This document shows, in pieces, positions 19,833 to 29,600 of a stretch of 64,000 bases of DNA. The stretch covers positions 90,711 through 154,710 of the forward strand of contig NZ_JADKPR010000010.1 of the NCBI RefSeq assembly GCF_015351475.1, read 5' to 3'. Numbering within the stretch: the first letter of the stretch is position 1; every line of letters begins with the position of its first letter. The stretch comes from Flavobacterium sp. HJJ (lineage in GTDB: Bacteria; Bacteroidota; Bacteroidia; Flavobacteriales; Flavobacteriaceae). A program made the position numbers and the translations under genes. Below the pieces are notes generated by a model, which was not told where the DNA came from, searched no databases, and saw nothing but the letters and a program-made list of their open reading frames with translations.

Positions 19833-21203
19833 CTAATCTCTGCTAATTAAATCAATTCTTGCAATTATTTTTTCAATTGAATTAACTTGTAAATCATAGT
19901 GACTATTCTCTAAATTATTAAGATTTTGCAATAATAGGTTAGCATCATAACAAAAATTAATAATCAGTTCATCTTTATTATTAGTTTGATTATATTCAAA
20001 AAGATTATTATTTGGGGAAATAAAATTATTGTAAAAAAATATAAGATTTGCTTCAATACCTACTATTATACGTAAACTATCTTTATCATAAGTGAAAATT
20101 TTAGTTAGATTTGCTTGTAAGTTATCAATTGATAAAGATTTAGATTTAATTGAATTATAAAACTTTTGATGTAGAACTTTTAAATATATAAGCGTTACAA
20201 AAAGCAACGGAAATAATTGCCGATTATCTCGACAAGTTTTCAATACAGCTGAAACGTGTGCAAATATTTTTTCTTGTTGTCGAAGAGTTACAGACTCATT
20301 ATCAAATAGGTAAAAGCATATTCTTAAAAAAGTGTCTTTATCGTTTCCAATCATCTGTGAGTGTTTTTCTTCAAAAAACTCAGCAAAGTTATAATATTGA
20401 TATAAATATTCCGAAAACGTTTTACCATCTGGCGCAGGTAAAGAATATTCAATGTCAATAAATCTACGGAGATATTCTTCCGAATCAATATTATCATTGC
20501 CATAAACACCTTTTATCGCATACTCTAATTGTTCTTTATCTATTGACAAAACAAATACAATATTTGGAACAGAGAAAAAATGTTTTATTTGTTCTAAAAG
20601 GGAAACAGCATAATTTGGACGACATCTATCAAGTTCATCAATTATAAAAACTAATGGTTTGTCATTATTGACTGTATTTGCTACAAACTGTGACAAATAA
20701 GTTTTAAATTCTATGATGCTTTCTTTTCTATGTAAATATTCATCAACTTCATTTTTAAAAATATCCTTTGCTTCATCAGTTATATTAATTAAGCTTTCTT
20801 TTAAATTTTTAGTATCAATGTATTTTTCAATTAAGGATTTTACCAATATAGGTAAGATATGTTTACTAATAATTAATCCTTTTTCAAGAACATTATTAAA
20901 TACAGATTCAGTATGTGGTTTTACAATAGGTTTTAATTCACCTAATAGAGCTGTTAATGCGTTATCTTCAAAATCATTTTCCCAAGCATTAAAATTTATT
21001 GTTTGAAAGTCTTGATTTTCTAAATGGTACTGCCACATTTTTACAAATGTAGTTTTTCCTGTTCCCCATTTATTATTTAAAGACATTACAAAACCTTGGT
21101 TGTTATTTTTAACAACTTCGGTCAATACTTCAGCATAAATTTTACGATTTAGTTTACAATTTTCAAACGGGGATTCTTTTTCAATTCCTATTTCGTGTTT
21201 CAT
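19833..21203 (-). CDS. KAP family P-loop NTPase
   Basis: This 456-residue KAP-type STAND NTPase has Walker A NKWGTGKTT (residues 44-52), the family motif FNAWEND (71-77), Walker B VFIIDELDRCRP (185-196) and a long helical insertion between them (about 100-170), where many KAP proteins carry membrane helices (here amphipathic rather than clearly transmembrane). KAP NTPases occur in phage exclusion and other conflict systems, but most are uncharacterised. The gene is AT-rich, stands alone, and is bracketed by 15-bp inverted repeats, which suggests lateral arrival. A defence role is inference. Confidence 0.85.
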   Translation of the reverse strand: MKHEIGIEKESPFENCKLNRKIYAEVLTEVVKNNNQGFVMSLNNKWGTGKTTFVKMWQYHLENQDFQTINFNAWENDFEDNALTALLGELKPIVKPHTESVFNNVLEKGLIISKHILPILVKSLIEKYIDTKNLKESLINITDEAKDIFKNEVDEYLHRKESIIEFKTYLSQFVANTVNNDKPLVFIIDELDRCRPNYAVSLLEQIKHFFSVPNIVFVLSIDKEQLEYAIKGVYGNDNIDSEEYLRRFIDIEYSLPAPDGKTFSEYLYQYYNFAEFFEEKHSQMIGNDKDTFLRICFYLFDNESVTLRQQEKIFAHVSAVLKTCRDNRQLFPLLFVTLIYLKVLHQKFYNSIKSKSLSIDNLQANLTKIFTYDKDSLRIIVGIEANLIFFYNNFISPNNNLFEYNQTNNKDELIINFCYDANLLLQNLNNLENSHYDLQVNSIEKIIARIDLISRD

Positions 21204-21231
21204 TTTTGCTTATCAATTTACGATTTTTTTG

Positions 21232-21246
21232 GCCATTTCTGGTAAC
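21232..21246. repeat. Right inverted repeat flanking the KAP NTPase gene
   Basis: GCCATTTCTGGTAAC pairs with 19811-19825 (one mismatch). It lies 28 bp upstream of the KAP start codon. Confidence 0.6.
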
Positions 21247-21281
21247 TACTTCATATGCGCTACAAAGCGTAGTTTATTCTT

Positions 21282-21289
21282 CAAATATA
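21282..21289 (-). promoter_or_regulatory. Candidate -7 box (TATATTTG) for the KAP gene
   Basis: This TAnnTTTG match is 78 bp upstream of the KAP ATG and outside the inverted repeat, so the gene may borrow a resident promoter. Confidence 0.35.
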
Positions 21290-21315
21290 ATGATTTGTCT
21301 CACATTTCGTCCGCT

Positions 21316-21417
21316 TTATTTTATTGTAAATTCCCGCAGGATTTCGTGCTGACCTTCCAGTTTAAGGATGATTGCCTCGTTCTCGACAAGCTGCTTTTTA
21401 GTGCTGTTGCGTATCAT
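21316..21417 (-). CDS. Possible 33-residue small protein
   Basis: An ATG-to-TAA frame on the minus strand encodes 33 residues rich in charged and helical residues (begins MIRNSTKKQL, ends REFTIK). It is slightly GC-richer than its surroundings and reads like a coiled-coil fragment. It lies about 110 bp before the KAP gene on the same strand. It may be a small gene or a remnant. No family is recognised. Confidence 0.25.
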   Translation of the reverse strand: MIRNSTKKQLVENEAIILKLEGQHEILREFTIK

Positions 21418-21578
21418 TTTTTATGTCCGCAAATAATACCATGTGTTTTTCTTGCCACTGATTACAAAGATTCTCACAGATTTCTTTACTATTTTTTTTA
21501 ATCTGTAACTAACTCAATCTGTTTGATATTAGTTTAAGGATAGTCATATTATTTTTTATGTGTTTGATGGTGCAAAAG

Positions 21579-21908
21579 TGGTAGCTCGTAGTAATAGCAT
21601 TAGTATGTCCTACATGTTTTATTAGTACGAGCTAGATCATTTATTGGTTCGAGCTACTAATAATATTGGCTTGTACTAGTAATAGTATTAGTACGACCTA
21701 GATGGTTTATTGGTTCGAGCTACTAATAGTATTGGCTTGTACTAGTAATAGTATTAGTACGACCTAGATGGTTTATTGGTTCGACACAGTAATAGTATTG
21801 GTTCGAGCTACTAATACTATTAATACGACCTAGATGGTTTATTGGTTCGACACAGTAATAGCATTGGTTTGTCCTACTAATACTATTGGTACGTCCTGCA
21901 TATTTTTG
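21579..21908. repeat. Tandem repeat with exact 22-bp period (about 15 units)
   Basis: From 21579 the sequence falls into 22-bp units without any indel. Most units start TGGTTCGA, TGGCTTGT or TAGTACGA and end TAATAGTAT or GGTTTAT. Three unit types alternate, giving a 66-bp higher-order period in the middle (21645-21776 repeats almost exactly). Every frame carries stop codons, so it is non-coding. Units contain partly self-complementary words such as ACTAATAGTATTAGT. There are no spacers, so it is not a CRISPR array. Confidence 0.9.
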
Positions 21909-21986
21909 CTGTTAATGCGTAAAAAAACTGCAAAAAAAATCGCCCTTTATGAATCTAAAAGGATGATTTTGTAAATAGAAATCCGG

Positions 21987-22094
21987 TTATAGCAGTATGG
22001 GTACTGCTGGTGCTGTCGCACTATTGCCTGTACTGCTGGCAAAGCGTTTTTTGAACTGGTCTGCAATGCTGTCTGCGCCGGGAACTCCAGCCAT
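21987..22094 (-). CDS. Possible 35-residue small ORF or gene remnant
   Basis: An ATG-to-TAA frame on the minus strand (begins MAGVPGADSIADQF, ends APAVPILL) lies in a GC-richer patch between the tandem repeat and the M1 peptidase terminator. Its composition looks protein-like, but other frames in the patch are also open, so coding status is doubtful. Confidence 0.2.
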   Translation of the reverse strand: MAGVPGADSIADQFKKRFASSTGNSATAPAVPILL

Positions 22095-22198
22095 AAGCCG
22101 TTCGACTCACCCTGAAAGAAGGCTGGTCTAGATGGCTTATGGACATGACGCGTGAGGGATAGGAATAAGCTGCCAGCGCAGCTTGGATAGTCCGACCC
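22080..22198. other. GC-richer foldable segment (candidate structured RNA)
   Basis: CCATAAGCC (22091-22099) pairs with GGCTTATGG (22134-22142). Downstream AAGCTG pairs with CAGCTT around ccagcg, followed by GGATAGTCCGACCCC. The GGGATAGG...GGATAGTCCGACC arrangement resembles the GAAAATC...GGAAATCGGGACC arrangement at 46706-46830. This may be a structured RNA or a repeat element. The function is unknown. Confidence 0.45.
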
Positions 22199-22255
22199 CC
22201 GTTAAGAAAAAGGCCTAACTCTTCTATGTGATGAGTTAGACCTTTTTCTTAACGG
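22199..22255. terminator. Long 23-bp hairpin terminator of the M1 peptidase gene
   Basis: Arms 22199-22221 and 22233-22255 pair at 22 of 23 positions around an 11-nt loop, with runs of A and T inside the stem. It lies 28 bp beyond the M1 peptidase stop on the minus strand and could act in both directions. Confidence 0.8.
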
Positions 22256-22282
22256 AGGCACGCCCCAATGATTTTTTAAATA

Positions 22283-24157
22283 TTATTTCACTTCGTAAAC
22301 GTTGTTGTTTTGTTTAACATCGGCCATTAAACCGCTTGGGTCAATGGTGATTTTCTTGATCGCACTTTTGGGTTTTGAAATGCTAAACTCATATGCTGGA
22401 AATGCCCAAGCCCAGTCGCTGAGAACAGTTCTGGTGATGGCGGGTGTGGGATTTGGTTTTTCGAAACTCATCATGCGCAGTGGTATGTAGAACGTTTCTC
22501 TGCTGCCATCTGTATATTCTACCTGAAGATCTATAGGCATTGGCATACGGCCGATTCTCTCAAGGGTTACTGACGTTTTATCTGCATTTTCCTTAACGTC
22601 TTTGATTCCGTAATCAATAGTGTTTAAAGTTTCCGTCCAATCCACCAGATACCAGTCAAGGTTTGCTCCCGAAACGCGCTCGGCTGTTCTCTTGATATCA
22701 TTTGGCGACGGATGCTTGAATTTGAAATCCTGGTAATATTTTTTTACCGTTTTGTCCAAATTGTCCTGTCCGATTACATAAATGAGCTGTGACAGGAAAA
22801 TACTTCCTTTTACATAAGAAGAAATACTATATGGACGGTTTTCGTCATAACGGTCTCCATGAGTAGTCTGTGGCTGCTCCTTGCCGGATTCAACCAGTTT
22901 ATAATAAGCCCCATAATTCCCTCTGAATGGGTTTTCTTCTTTTTTATCTTTTAGCTCATTCAGCGCCAAATCTTCTATATACGTAGTAAATCCCTCGTCC
23001 ATCCAAGGGTGCTTGGACTCATTGGAAGCTAAAATATGCTGAAACCAGGAGTGTCCGAGTTCGTGAGCAGCCGTGCCTAGAATTCCGTCGGGAGTTCCGT
23101 TGCCCAGCATAAGGGTACACATAGCATACTCCATACCGCCATCACCTCCCTGAATAAAGGAGTACTGCTTGTAAGGATAACTGCCTACCTCTTTGTTATA
23201 ATAATCCATCACTTTTACCAATAATGGCTCTACTTTTCGCCAGTTCTCGACTACTGAGGGCGTGTTTTTGAAAAGGAAATGCAAATCAACATTATTTGGC
23301 CCTTTTACAACATCGTGCTGGTAATTCTTATCGGCTGCCCAAGTAAAATCATGTACCATTGGAGCCACAAAATGCCAGGTCAGTGTTTTTGCTTTTTTAG
23401 GATAAACCACATTTACTCCTGCATCCTGATAACCATGACCTATTTCGTTCGGGTTTTGCAAATAACCGGAACCGCCTAATGTATACTCCTTATCAATGGT
23501 AATATTTACATCAAAATTTCCCCATACACCATGAAATTCTCTGGCAATATAAGGATCGGCATGCCAGCCTTCAAAATCGAATTCGGCAATTTTCGGGTAC
23601 CACTGCGCCATTGACAATTCGATGCCTTCGGAATTATTTCGTCCCGAACGGCGGATCTGCACCGGCACCTGACCATCAAAATCAAGAGTAAAAGTTGTTT
23701 TTGAATTGGGTAAAATTGGTTTCGCCAAAGTCACTTCAAGAATAGTGCTTACTTCCTTAATAGTTGCTGCAATGCCGTCCTGTTTAAAATTGGAAATTTT
23801 CAAATATCCAATTTCATTTGGTTTCAGGTTTTTGATTCGGCTTTCTTTTATTTCCTTATCATCCACTTTAATTTTGGAGACCATTCGGGCATCTGGATCT
23901 TTGATTGTCTGAATTCTGATATCCATTTCACTTCCCGGCTGGAAAGCATTATTATACAAATGGTAATACACTTTCTTTAAGGTATCCGAAGAATTATTGG
24001 TGTAAACCAGTTCTTGTTTTCCTTTGTACTGATAACTTTTGACATCCATAGTGACATCCATTTTGTAATCAGCATGCTGTTGCCAATAACCTTGTTTCTG
24101 AGCGGACAGATTACTGACACTCACAGAAAGCAGGATGAATAAAAAGAGTTTGCGCAT
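22283..24157 (-). CDS. M1 family metallopeptidase (aminopeptidase N-like)
   Basis: The 624-residue protein has a signal peptide (MRKLFLFILLSVSVSNLSAQ), an N-terminal beta-domain, the exopeptidase-type motif GGDGGMEYAM and the zinc site HELGH (His365, Glu366, His369) with the third ligand Glu388 in WMDEGFTTY, giving the HExxH-18-E spacing of M1 peptidases. YVKGSIFL supplies the usual tyrosine/KG motif. It should act in the periplasm on peptide N-termini. It lies downstream of the S8 peptidase gene on the same strand, but a terminator separates them, so they are probably independent. Confidence 0.93.
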   Translation of the reverse strand: MRKLFLFILLSVSVSNLSAQKQGYWQQHADYKMDVTMDVKSYQYKGKQELVYTNNSSDTLKKVYYHLYNNAFQPGSEMDIRIQTIKDPDARMVSKIKVDDKEIKESRIKNLKPNEIGYLKISNFKQDGIAATIKEVSTILEVTLAKPILPNSKTTFTLDFDGQVPVQIRRSGRNNSEGIELSMAQWYPKIAEFDFEGWHADPYIAREFHGVWGNFDVNITIDKEYTLGGSGYLQNPNEIGHGYQDAGVNVVYPKKAKTLTWHFVAPMVHDFTWAADKNYQHDVVKGPNNVDLHFLFKNTPSVVENWRKVEPLLVKVMDYYNKEVGSYPYKQYSFIQGGDGGMEYAMCTLMLGNGTPDGILGTAAHELGHSWFQHILASNESKHPWMDEGFTTYIEDLALNELKDKKEENPFRGNYGAYYKLVESGKEQPQTTHGDRYDENRPYSISSYVKGSIFLSQLIYVIGQDNLDKTVKKYYQDFKFKHPSPNDIKRTAERVSGANLDWYLVDWTETLNTIDYGIKDVKENADKTSVTLERIGRMPMPIDLQVEYTDGSRETFYIPLRMMSFEKPNPTPAITRTVLSDWAWAFPAYEFSISKPKSAIKKITIDPSGLMADVKQNNNVYEVK

Positions 24158-24174
24158 GGTATTTAAAATGAAAA

Positions 24175-24201
24175 AATGGAAGAACCAAAAGCCCTTCCAT
24201 T
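24175..24201 (-). terminator. Intrinsic terminator after the S8 peptidase gene
   Basis: The stem AATGGAAG/CTTCCATT with a loop of about 11 nt is followed by a T-run on the minus strand, in the gap between the S8 and M1 genes. Confidence 0.75.
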
Positions 24202-24221
24202 GAATTAATAGTAATTAAGAA

Positions 24222-25802
24222 TTATTTTCTTGACATTTTTTCTGCCATCAAAAGTGCGTTATAAGCATTGACCATTTTGGCCGATTTTGATGTTCTATCA
24301 GACTTAACATTTACATCTTGCTTTTCACCCACAACAACATCAGCCGGCAGCGGTGTACCGGAATCCATCAAGATTTGTTTTACTTGTTTGGCAGATAATT
24401 TTGGATAATATGAACGAATTAAGGCAGCAACTCCGGCAGTATTTGGCGAAGCCATTGAAGTCCCCTGCAAATATTTGTATTTATTGTTTGGAATCGTAGC
24501 GTAGATTTCGTCACCTGGCGCAAAAACATCTACATTAAAAGTTCCGTAATTTGAAAACGGTGCAATTACACTGTCTCCATATTGATTGTTCAAAGCACCT
24601 ACAGTAAGCACATTGGATGCAAACTCTTTTGTATTGTCTGCAGAATCATTAGGAAAATTTGCATTTTCCGGCAGATCGATATTATTTCCGTCATTTCCGG
24701 CAGCATGAACAAAAAGTACGTCTTTCTTTTCGGCATATTTTATAGCATCAAAAACCCATTGCTTGTGAGGAGAATAACTTTTCCCAAAACTTCCGTTAAT
24801 TACTTTGGCTCCGTTATCGACAGCATAACGAATAGCCAAAGCAATATCTTTGTCATATTCATCTCCATCTGGAACTGCTCTTACGGCCATAATTTCAACG
24901 TTATCAGCAACTCCGTCACCGCCAATGCCATTGCCTCTTACCTGTGCAATAATTCCGGCAACGTGAGTTCCGTGAAGTGCCTCTTCTTTGTCTGGTCCAT
25001 AAACAATATTATTCCCGTATTTGGTATTTTTAATATCCTCAACATTGTCTCCTACTGCTTTTCGGCCATCAAAGTCTTTGTTAAGATTATATTTCAGCTG
25101 TCCGTCAACATAATCGCTGTACTCTTTAATTTCATCCCTGAAAGCAGGTCCCGCATTAGTTAAAATACGAGTCATAACCGCTTTAGATTTAGTCAGATCA
25201 GGATCTGTAGTAACAATTCCGTTTAAATCTTCTATAGTATAATTTTCTTTACCTAAATGTTTTTGAACCGCATTATCAGCACCCACGAGAAAATCAACCT
25301 GCTTTTTGTCTTTCAAAGCTTTGCCATATTTTTCATCATAAGCAGCCAAAGCGCTTTTGTATGTTGCTGATCCGTCATCCCCTTTTTTTACGATTCGGGT
25401 CATTTCAAGAGTCTCATGCACTGCATCTCCCAAAAAGTTCCAGCCATGAATATCATCAATAAAACCGTTTTTATCATCATCTTTTCCGTTTCCGGCGATT
25501 TCTTTTTTATTAGTCCAAACAACTGATTTCAAATCTTCATGATCAATATCTACTCCAGAATCTACAATTCCAACAATTACTTTAACCCCTTTTTTTCCTT
25601 TTAATAATTCGGCATAAGCTTTGTCAACACTCATTCCAGGGACACTGTCTTTCGCTAAATCCAGATGTGACCATCGCTGCAGTTCGGATTCGGTTAGTTT
25701 TCCTTTTTTGCCAGTATAGGCTGCGGCTGTCTGAGCATCTGCCGAAAGGCTTACAGTCAAAGAGGCAAGCACTGCCAACGGGGTGATGTATATGTATTTC
25801 AT
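24222..25802 (-). CDS. S8 subtilisin-like serine peptidase
   Basis: The 526-residue protein has a signal peptide (ending near ADAQ) and the subtilase triad: Asp81 (VGIVDSGVDIDHED), His277 (HGTHVAG) and Ser449 (GTSMASP). The Asp-to-His distance is about 196 residues, far longer than in simple subtilisins. The inserted part (about residues 110-265) includes a lysine- and aspartate-rich helical region. No T9SS tail is visible, so it probably acts in the periplasm or is released by another route. The -7 box at 25837-25844 gives it its own transcript. Confidence 0.93.
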   Translation of the reverse strand: MKYIYITPLAVLASLTVSLSADAQTAAAYTGKKGKLTESELQRWSHLDLAKDSVPGMSVDKAYAELLKGKKGVKVIVGIVDSGVDIDHEDLKSVVWTNKKEIAGNGKDDDKNGFIDDIHGWNFLGDAVHETLEMTRIVKKGDDGSATYKSALAAYDEKYGKALKDKKQVDFLVGADNAVQKHLGKENYTIEDLNGIVTTDPDLTKSKAVMTRILTNAGPAFRDEIKEYSDYVDGQLKYNLNKDFDGRKAVGDNVEDIKNTKYGNNIVYGPDKEEALHGTHVAGIIAQVRGNGIGGDGVADNVEIMAVRAVPDGDEYDKDIALAIRYAVDNGAKVINGSFGKSYSPHKQWVFDAIKYAEKKDVLFVHAAGNDGNNIDLPENANFPNDSADNTKEFASNVLTVGALNNQYGDSVIAPFSNYGTFNVDVFAPGDEIYATIPNNKYKYLQGTSMASPNTAGVAALIRSYYPKLSAKQVKQILMDSGTPLPADVVVGEKQDVNVKSDRTSKSAKMVNAYNALLMAEKMSRK

Positions 25803-25836
25803 AAAATATTGATTTTTCAGTTTTAGTAATGAACTT

Positions 25837-25844
25837 CAAAAATA
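25837..25844 (-). promoter_or_regulatory. -7 box (TATTTTTG) of the S8 peptidase gene
   Basis: This TAnnTTTG match on the minus strand is 34 bp upstream of the ATG. Confidence 0.45.
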
Positions 25845-26200
25845 GGAGAACTAAATTAATAAATATGCAATCATTAACGCTTTTTTATGACAAAAAACTT
25901 TCATAAAACTATCAATTAGCAAAAAACATAGATTATTCTAAGTTATTTCGGTAAAAGTGGCTGCAAAACTGCTCAATCTTTCATTAAGCAAAATCACCAT
26001 AAATGATGACTGTACAAAAACAAATGAATTGTAACATTGCAGGTCTTTAAATAAAATCATATTATTTATAAAAACGAAATTACTTTTATTACTGATCTTA
26101 TTAATTGAGGTCAATGGTTTTAACCAATTTTCAGGTATTCCTGATGCCAAATTTGTAGCTAAATTAATTACTTAAGACTTGATGAATATATACAGGACAT

Positions 26201-26366
26201 TCGCTTTTAAAACTTTTAAATTTCATTTACCCAAAGTATAAAAAAATGGCACACAGCTAAAACGGATTTTGCACAGATTCCAACTAAATTCTTAACGGAT
26301 TTATTAAAAAATCCGTTCTAATCTATTTTATCCATAGGATCCTTGGCTAATTTAGCTGTTTTGCAA
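26201..26366 (-). repeat. Dispersed intergenic repeat, copy 2 (uninterrupted, inverted to copy 1)
   Basis: The reverse complement follows 16380-16432 joined to 16634-16740: shared words include cagattagaacggatttttt, ttaagaatttagttgga, atactttgggta and aatttaaaagttttaaaagcga in parts. Two spurious ORFs starting in the copies even share an N-terminus (MANL-VLQ), which confirms common origin. Confidence 0.65.
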
Positions 26367-26694
26367 AATGACAAAGCAATATTTATTTTTAAAAGCAAAT
26401 GCCTTGGAATATATAGTAGAAAAATAATATTAAATTGTATTATTGTATCATATAAAAACTATCTCGTGTTTATGACGGTAAACCTGCTTTTTTTAGTATT
26501 TGCTGCAATTTTTCTTGCTGGACATACTCTGGATTTTTCCACCATTCCTTCTATAAGCAGGCATTCTTGTTACAATCAAATTAATTTGAAAAATATCCGT
26601 TCATGGATATGGATTTTATTTTTTTATCGTTAAGAAATCACTAGAAAATGAATTTTAAATAAAATATATTATTAAATAACTCAAATCTTATTAT

Positions 26695-29600
26695 ATGAAA
26701 AAAACTTTACTATTCATTCTTATAATACTTTCATACTTTCCGACAAAAGCTCAATGCTGGAAAACAATGGCTGCAGGATCCGAACATACAATTGCCATTA
26801 AAACAGATGGCACCTTATGGACATGGGGGTTTAATGGTAATGGAGAACTAGGCGATGGTTCATGGACAAGCAGAAATATTCCCAAAAAGATTGGAACTGA
26901 CAAAGATTGGAAAACTATAATAACTGGATATAATCATTCGATTGCCCAAAAAACAGATGGCACTATATGGGCTTGGGGAGATAATTATTATGGACAACTA
27001 GGTGATGGCACAAATTCGAGCAAAAACATTCCTACACAGATAGGAATCGCAAACGATTGGCAAACGATAGCAACTGGAAATCATCATACAGTTGCCGTTA
27101 AGAAAGATGGTACCTTATGGGTTTGGGGAGGAAATTATAACGGAGAATTAGGAGATGGTACCACCATAGGTAAAAATAGTCCTGTTCAGATAGGAATTTC
27201 TAACGACTGGCAGACTGTAACAGCTGGTTTTTCCTGTACAATGGCTCTGAAAAAAGACGGTACTTTATGGGCTTGGGGAGATAATTCCAGTTGGCAATTA
27301 GCAGACGGAACCACTGCAAATAGCAGTGTACCAAAACAAATTGGAACAGCTGTTAATTGGAAATCAGTAGCTCTGGGAACTGGTCATGCAATTGCCTTAA
27401 AAACTGACGGTACTTTATGGGCCTGGGGAAGGAACCCAAATGGAGCATTGGGAGACGGTACTGCAATAAACAGAACTGTTCCAACTCAGATAGGAATCTC
27501 AACCGATTGGAAAACCATAGCAGTGGGAACCGACCATTCAATCGCATTAAAAACAAATGGCTCTTTGTGGACTTGGGGAAGAAATTTTTATGGACAATTA
27601 GGAAATGGCACAACCACTGAAAGTCTTGTTCCAATACAAATAGGCGAAAATACTTGGCAGACAGCAGTTGCAGGAAGTTATCAAACTATAGGATTGAATA
27701 CGGATAACTCTATATTGACTTGGGGAAGAAATTCCTATGGACAATTGGGCAATGGCACATCTACGGATAAAAAAGTGCCGACACTTATAGACTGTCCAGG
27801 AGCATTAATGGCTACTACAAAGCAAATTAACATAAGCTGTATAAATGATATCGGCGGTTCGGCATATATAGCGTCCATTTCAGGCGGTACAGCACCTTAT
27901 TCCTACCTTTGGTCAAATGGAGCTACAACATCCTCAATTACTGGATTGAAAGCTGGTGATTATTCTTGTACGATTACAGATGCTGATATGTTATCAATCA
28001 CTAAAAATTTTGTCATTATAAAGCCAAGTCCTCTTTTTGCCACAACAACAATTATAAACACCGACTGTAATGGCAACAACGGAATTATTACCATTATGGC
28101 GAATGGAGGAACCGAACCCTACCAATATGGAATTTCGAATATGGTTTTTCAATCCTCAAATGTGTTTACTAACTTATCACCAGGAACTTATGAACTATAT
28201 GTAAAAGACTACAATGGCTGTATCGTTTCAAATACTATTACTATTACCCTAAATTATACACCTCCGCCAACCGCGACTGCACAGACGCTCTATACTAACG
28301 CAACAGTTAGCAGCTTACAGGCTGTCGGTTCTAATATTCAATGGTATAATGATCTTACAGGAGGAACAGCTTTAAATTTATCAGCTGCACTGAAGACAGG
28401 TAAATATTATGTTTCGCAAACCATCAACGGCTGCGAAAGTTCAAGAATAGCAGTTGATGTGACAATTATGCCAGTTTCAGCAAATGGATCAATTCCAACA
28501 AATGGTCTGCTTGCTTATTACCCTTTTACTGGAAATGCTAATGATACAAGCGGAAAAGGAAACAATGGAATTGCCTCCAATGTTACTCTAATAGAAGACA
28601 GATTTGGAAAAAGCAACAGTGCTTACTCTTTTAATGGTACAAGCAGTAACATTGAATCCAATATTGCTAATTATCCTCTTAAAGGGGGATCGCGAACAAT
28701 TACAGCCTGGTTCAAATCTTCATCTAAAATTGGCTCTCCAAATTCAGATTTTTGCCTCTTAAATTATGGAAATATAGATGACCCTAATTATTGGTTTAAA
28801 ATTAGCTTCTATAGCAAAGGCTATTTAGATATACAATTTGATTCTAAAACTATTTCGTCCCAGGAAAATTATTTTAACGATGAATGGACCTTCGTTGCAT
28901 TAACTTTTGATGAAACAAATAACACTTACTCCTTATATATAAATGGAGTATATAAAATGAGCGGAACAGCCAGTTTATATACAAACGGTTTTAATAATTT
29001 TTTTAGAATAGGACGAAATAAATTAAATAACTATTTTGAAGGGGCAATTGATGATATCGGTATTTGGAATCGTGTGCTTACACAAGAAGAAATAACAGGT
29101 TTGTATACACCTGGAATCAAAGAACCTGTTACTTTAATTCCTGACCCATATTTTGAACAAAAATTAATTGATTTGAAAATCGACAACGGAACCATCGATG
29201 GAAAAGTCCTGACATCAAAAATAAACACCATAACACAGCTAAACGTTAGCAACAGCGCAATTAAGGATTTAACAGGAATTCAAGACTTTGCACAATTAAC
29301 CGATCTGTACTGTAATCAAAACCTATTAACTGCATTAAATGTAAGTAAAAACACATTTTTGAAAACTTTAGATTGTAACAACAACAAAATAGAGGTTTTA
29401 GATATAAGTAAAAATATTGCTTTAGATACTTTAAGCTGTTATAGCAATCGATTGACCGTGCTGGATGTAAAAATAAATAAGTCTTTAAAAAAATTAGACT
29501 GCGGTTCAAACCAAATCAGTAGTCTAGATGTAAGCACAAATACCGATTTAATATTTTTGGGTTGCAATACCAGTCTATTAACAACTTTGGATATAAGCAA

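Larger units (their letters stand above)
21204..22282. other. 1.08-kb interval without a confident gene
   Basis: Reading rightwards, it contains the right KAP inverted repeat, a doubtful 33-codon frame, decayed short-repeat words near 21455-21520 (ccactgattacaaagattctcacagattt type), the 22-bp tandem repeat, a GC-richer foldable patch with a doubtful 35-codon frame, and the M1 terminator. Confidence 0.7.
25803..26694. other. 892-bp gene-free interval
   Basis: It holds the S8 promoter at its left end and dispersed repeat copy 2 in the middle. The frames of 70 and 96 codons seen here are antisense-like or repeat-derived and have no recognisable protein features. The promoter of the large surface protein must lie near 26550-26690 but was not identified. 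Confidence 0.6.

Noticed and set aside
21640..21870. tRNA gene suggested by repeated GGTTCGA words
   Set aside because: The words belong to the 22-bp tandem repeat. No acceptor, D or anticodon stem can be formed around them.
21579..21908. CRISPR array
   Set aside because: The 22-bp units are directly adjacent with no unique spacers, and no cas gene is present.
24582..25163. 193-codon plus-strand frame
   Set aside because: It is antisense to the catalytic part of the S8 peptidase, whose triad is intact. The translation shows no protein-like pattern.
26343..26633. 96-codon plus-strand frame before the large surface protein
   Set aside because: It starts inside dispersed repeat copy 2, has an irregular hydrophobic composition, no recognisable family and no promoter.
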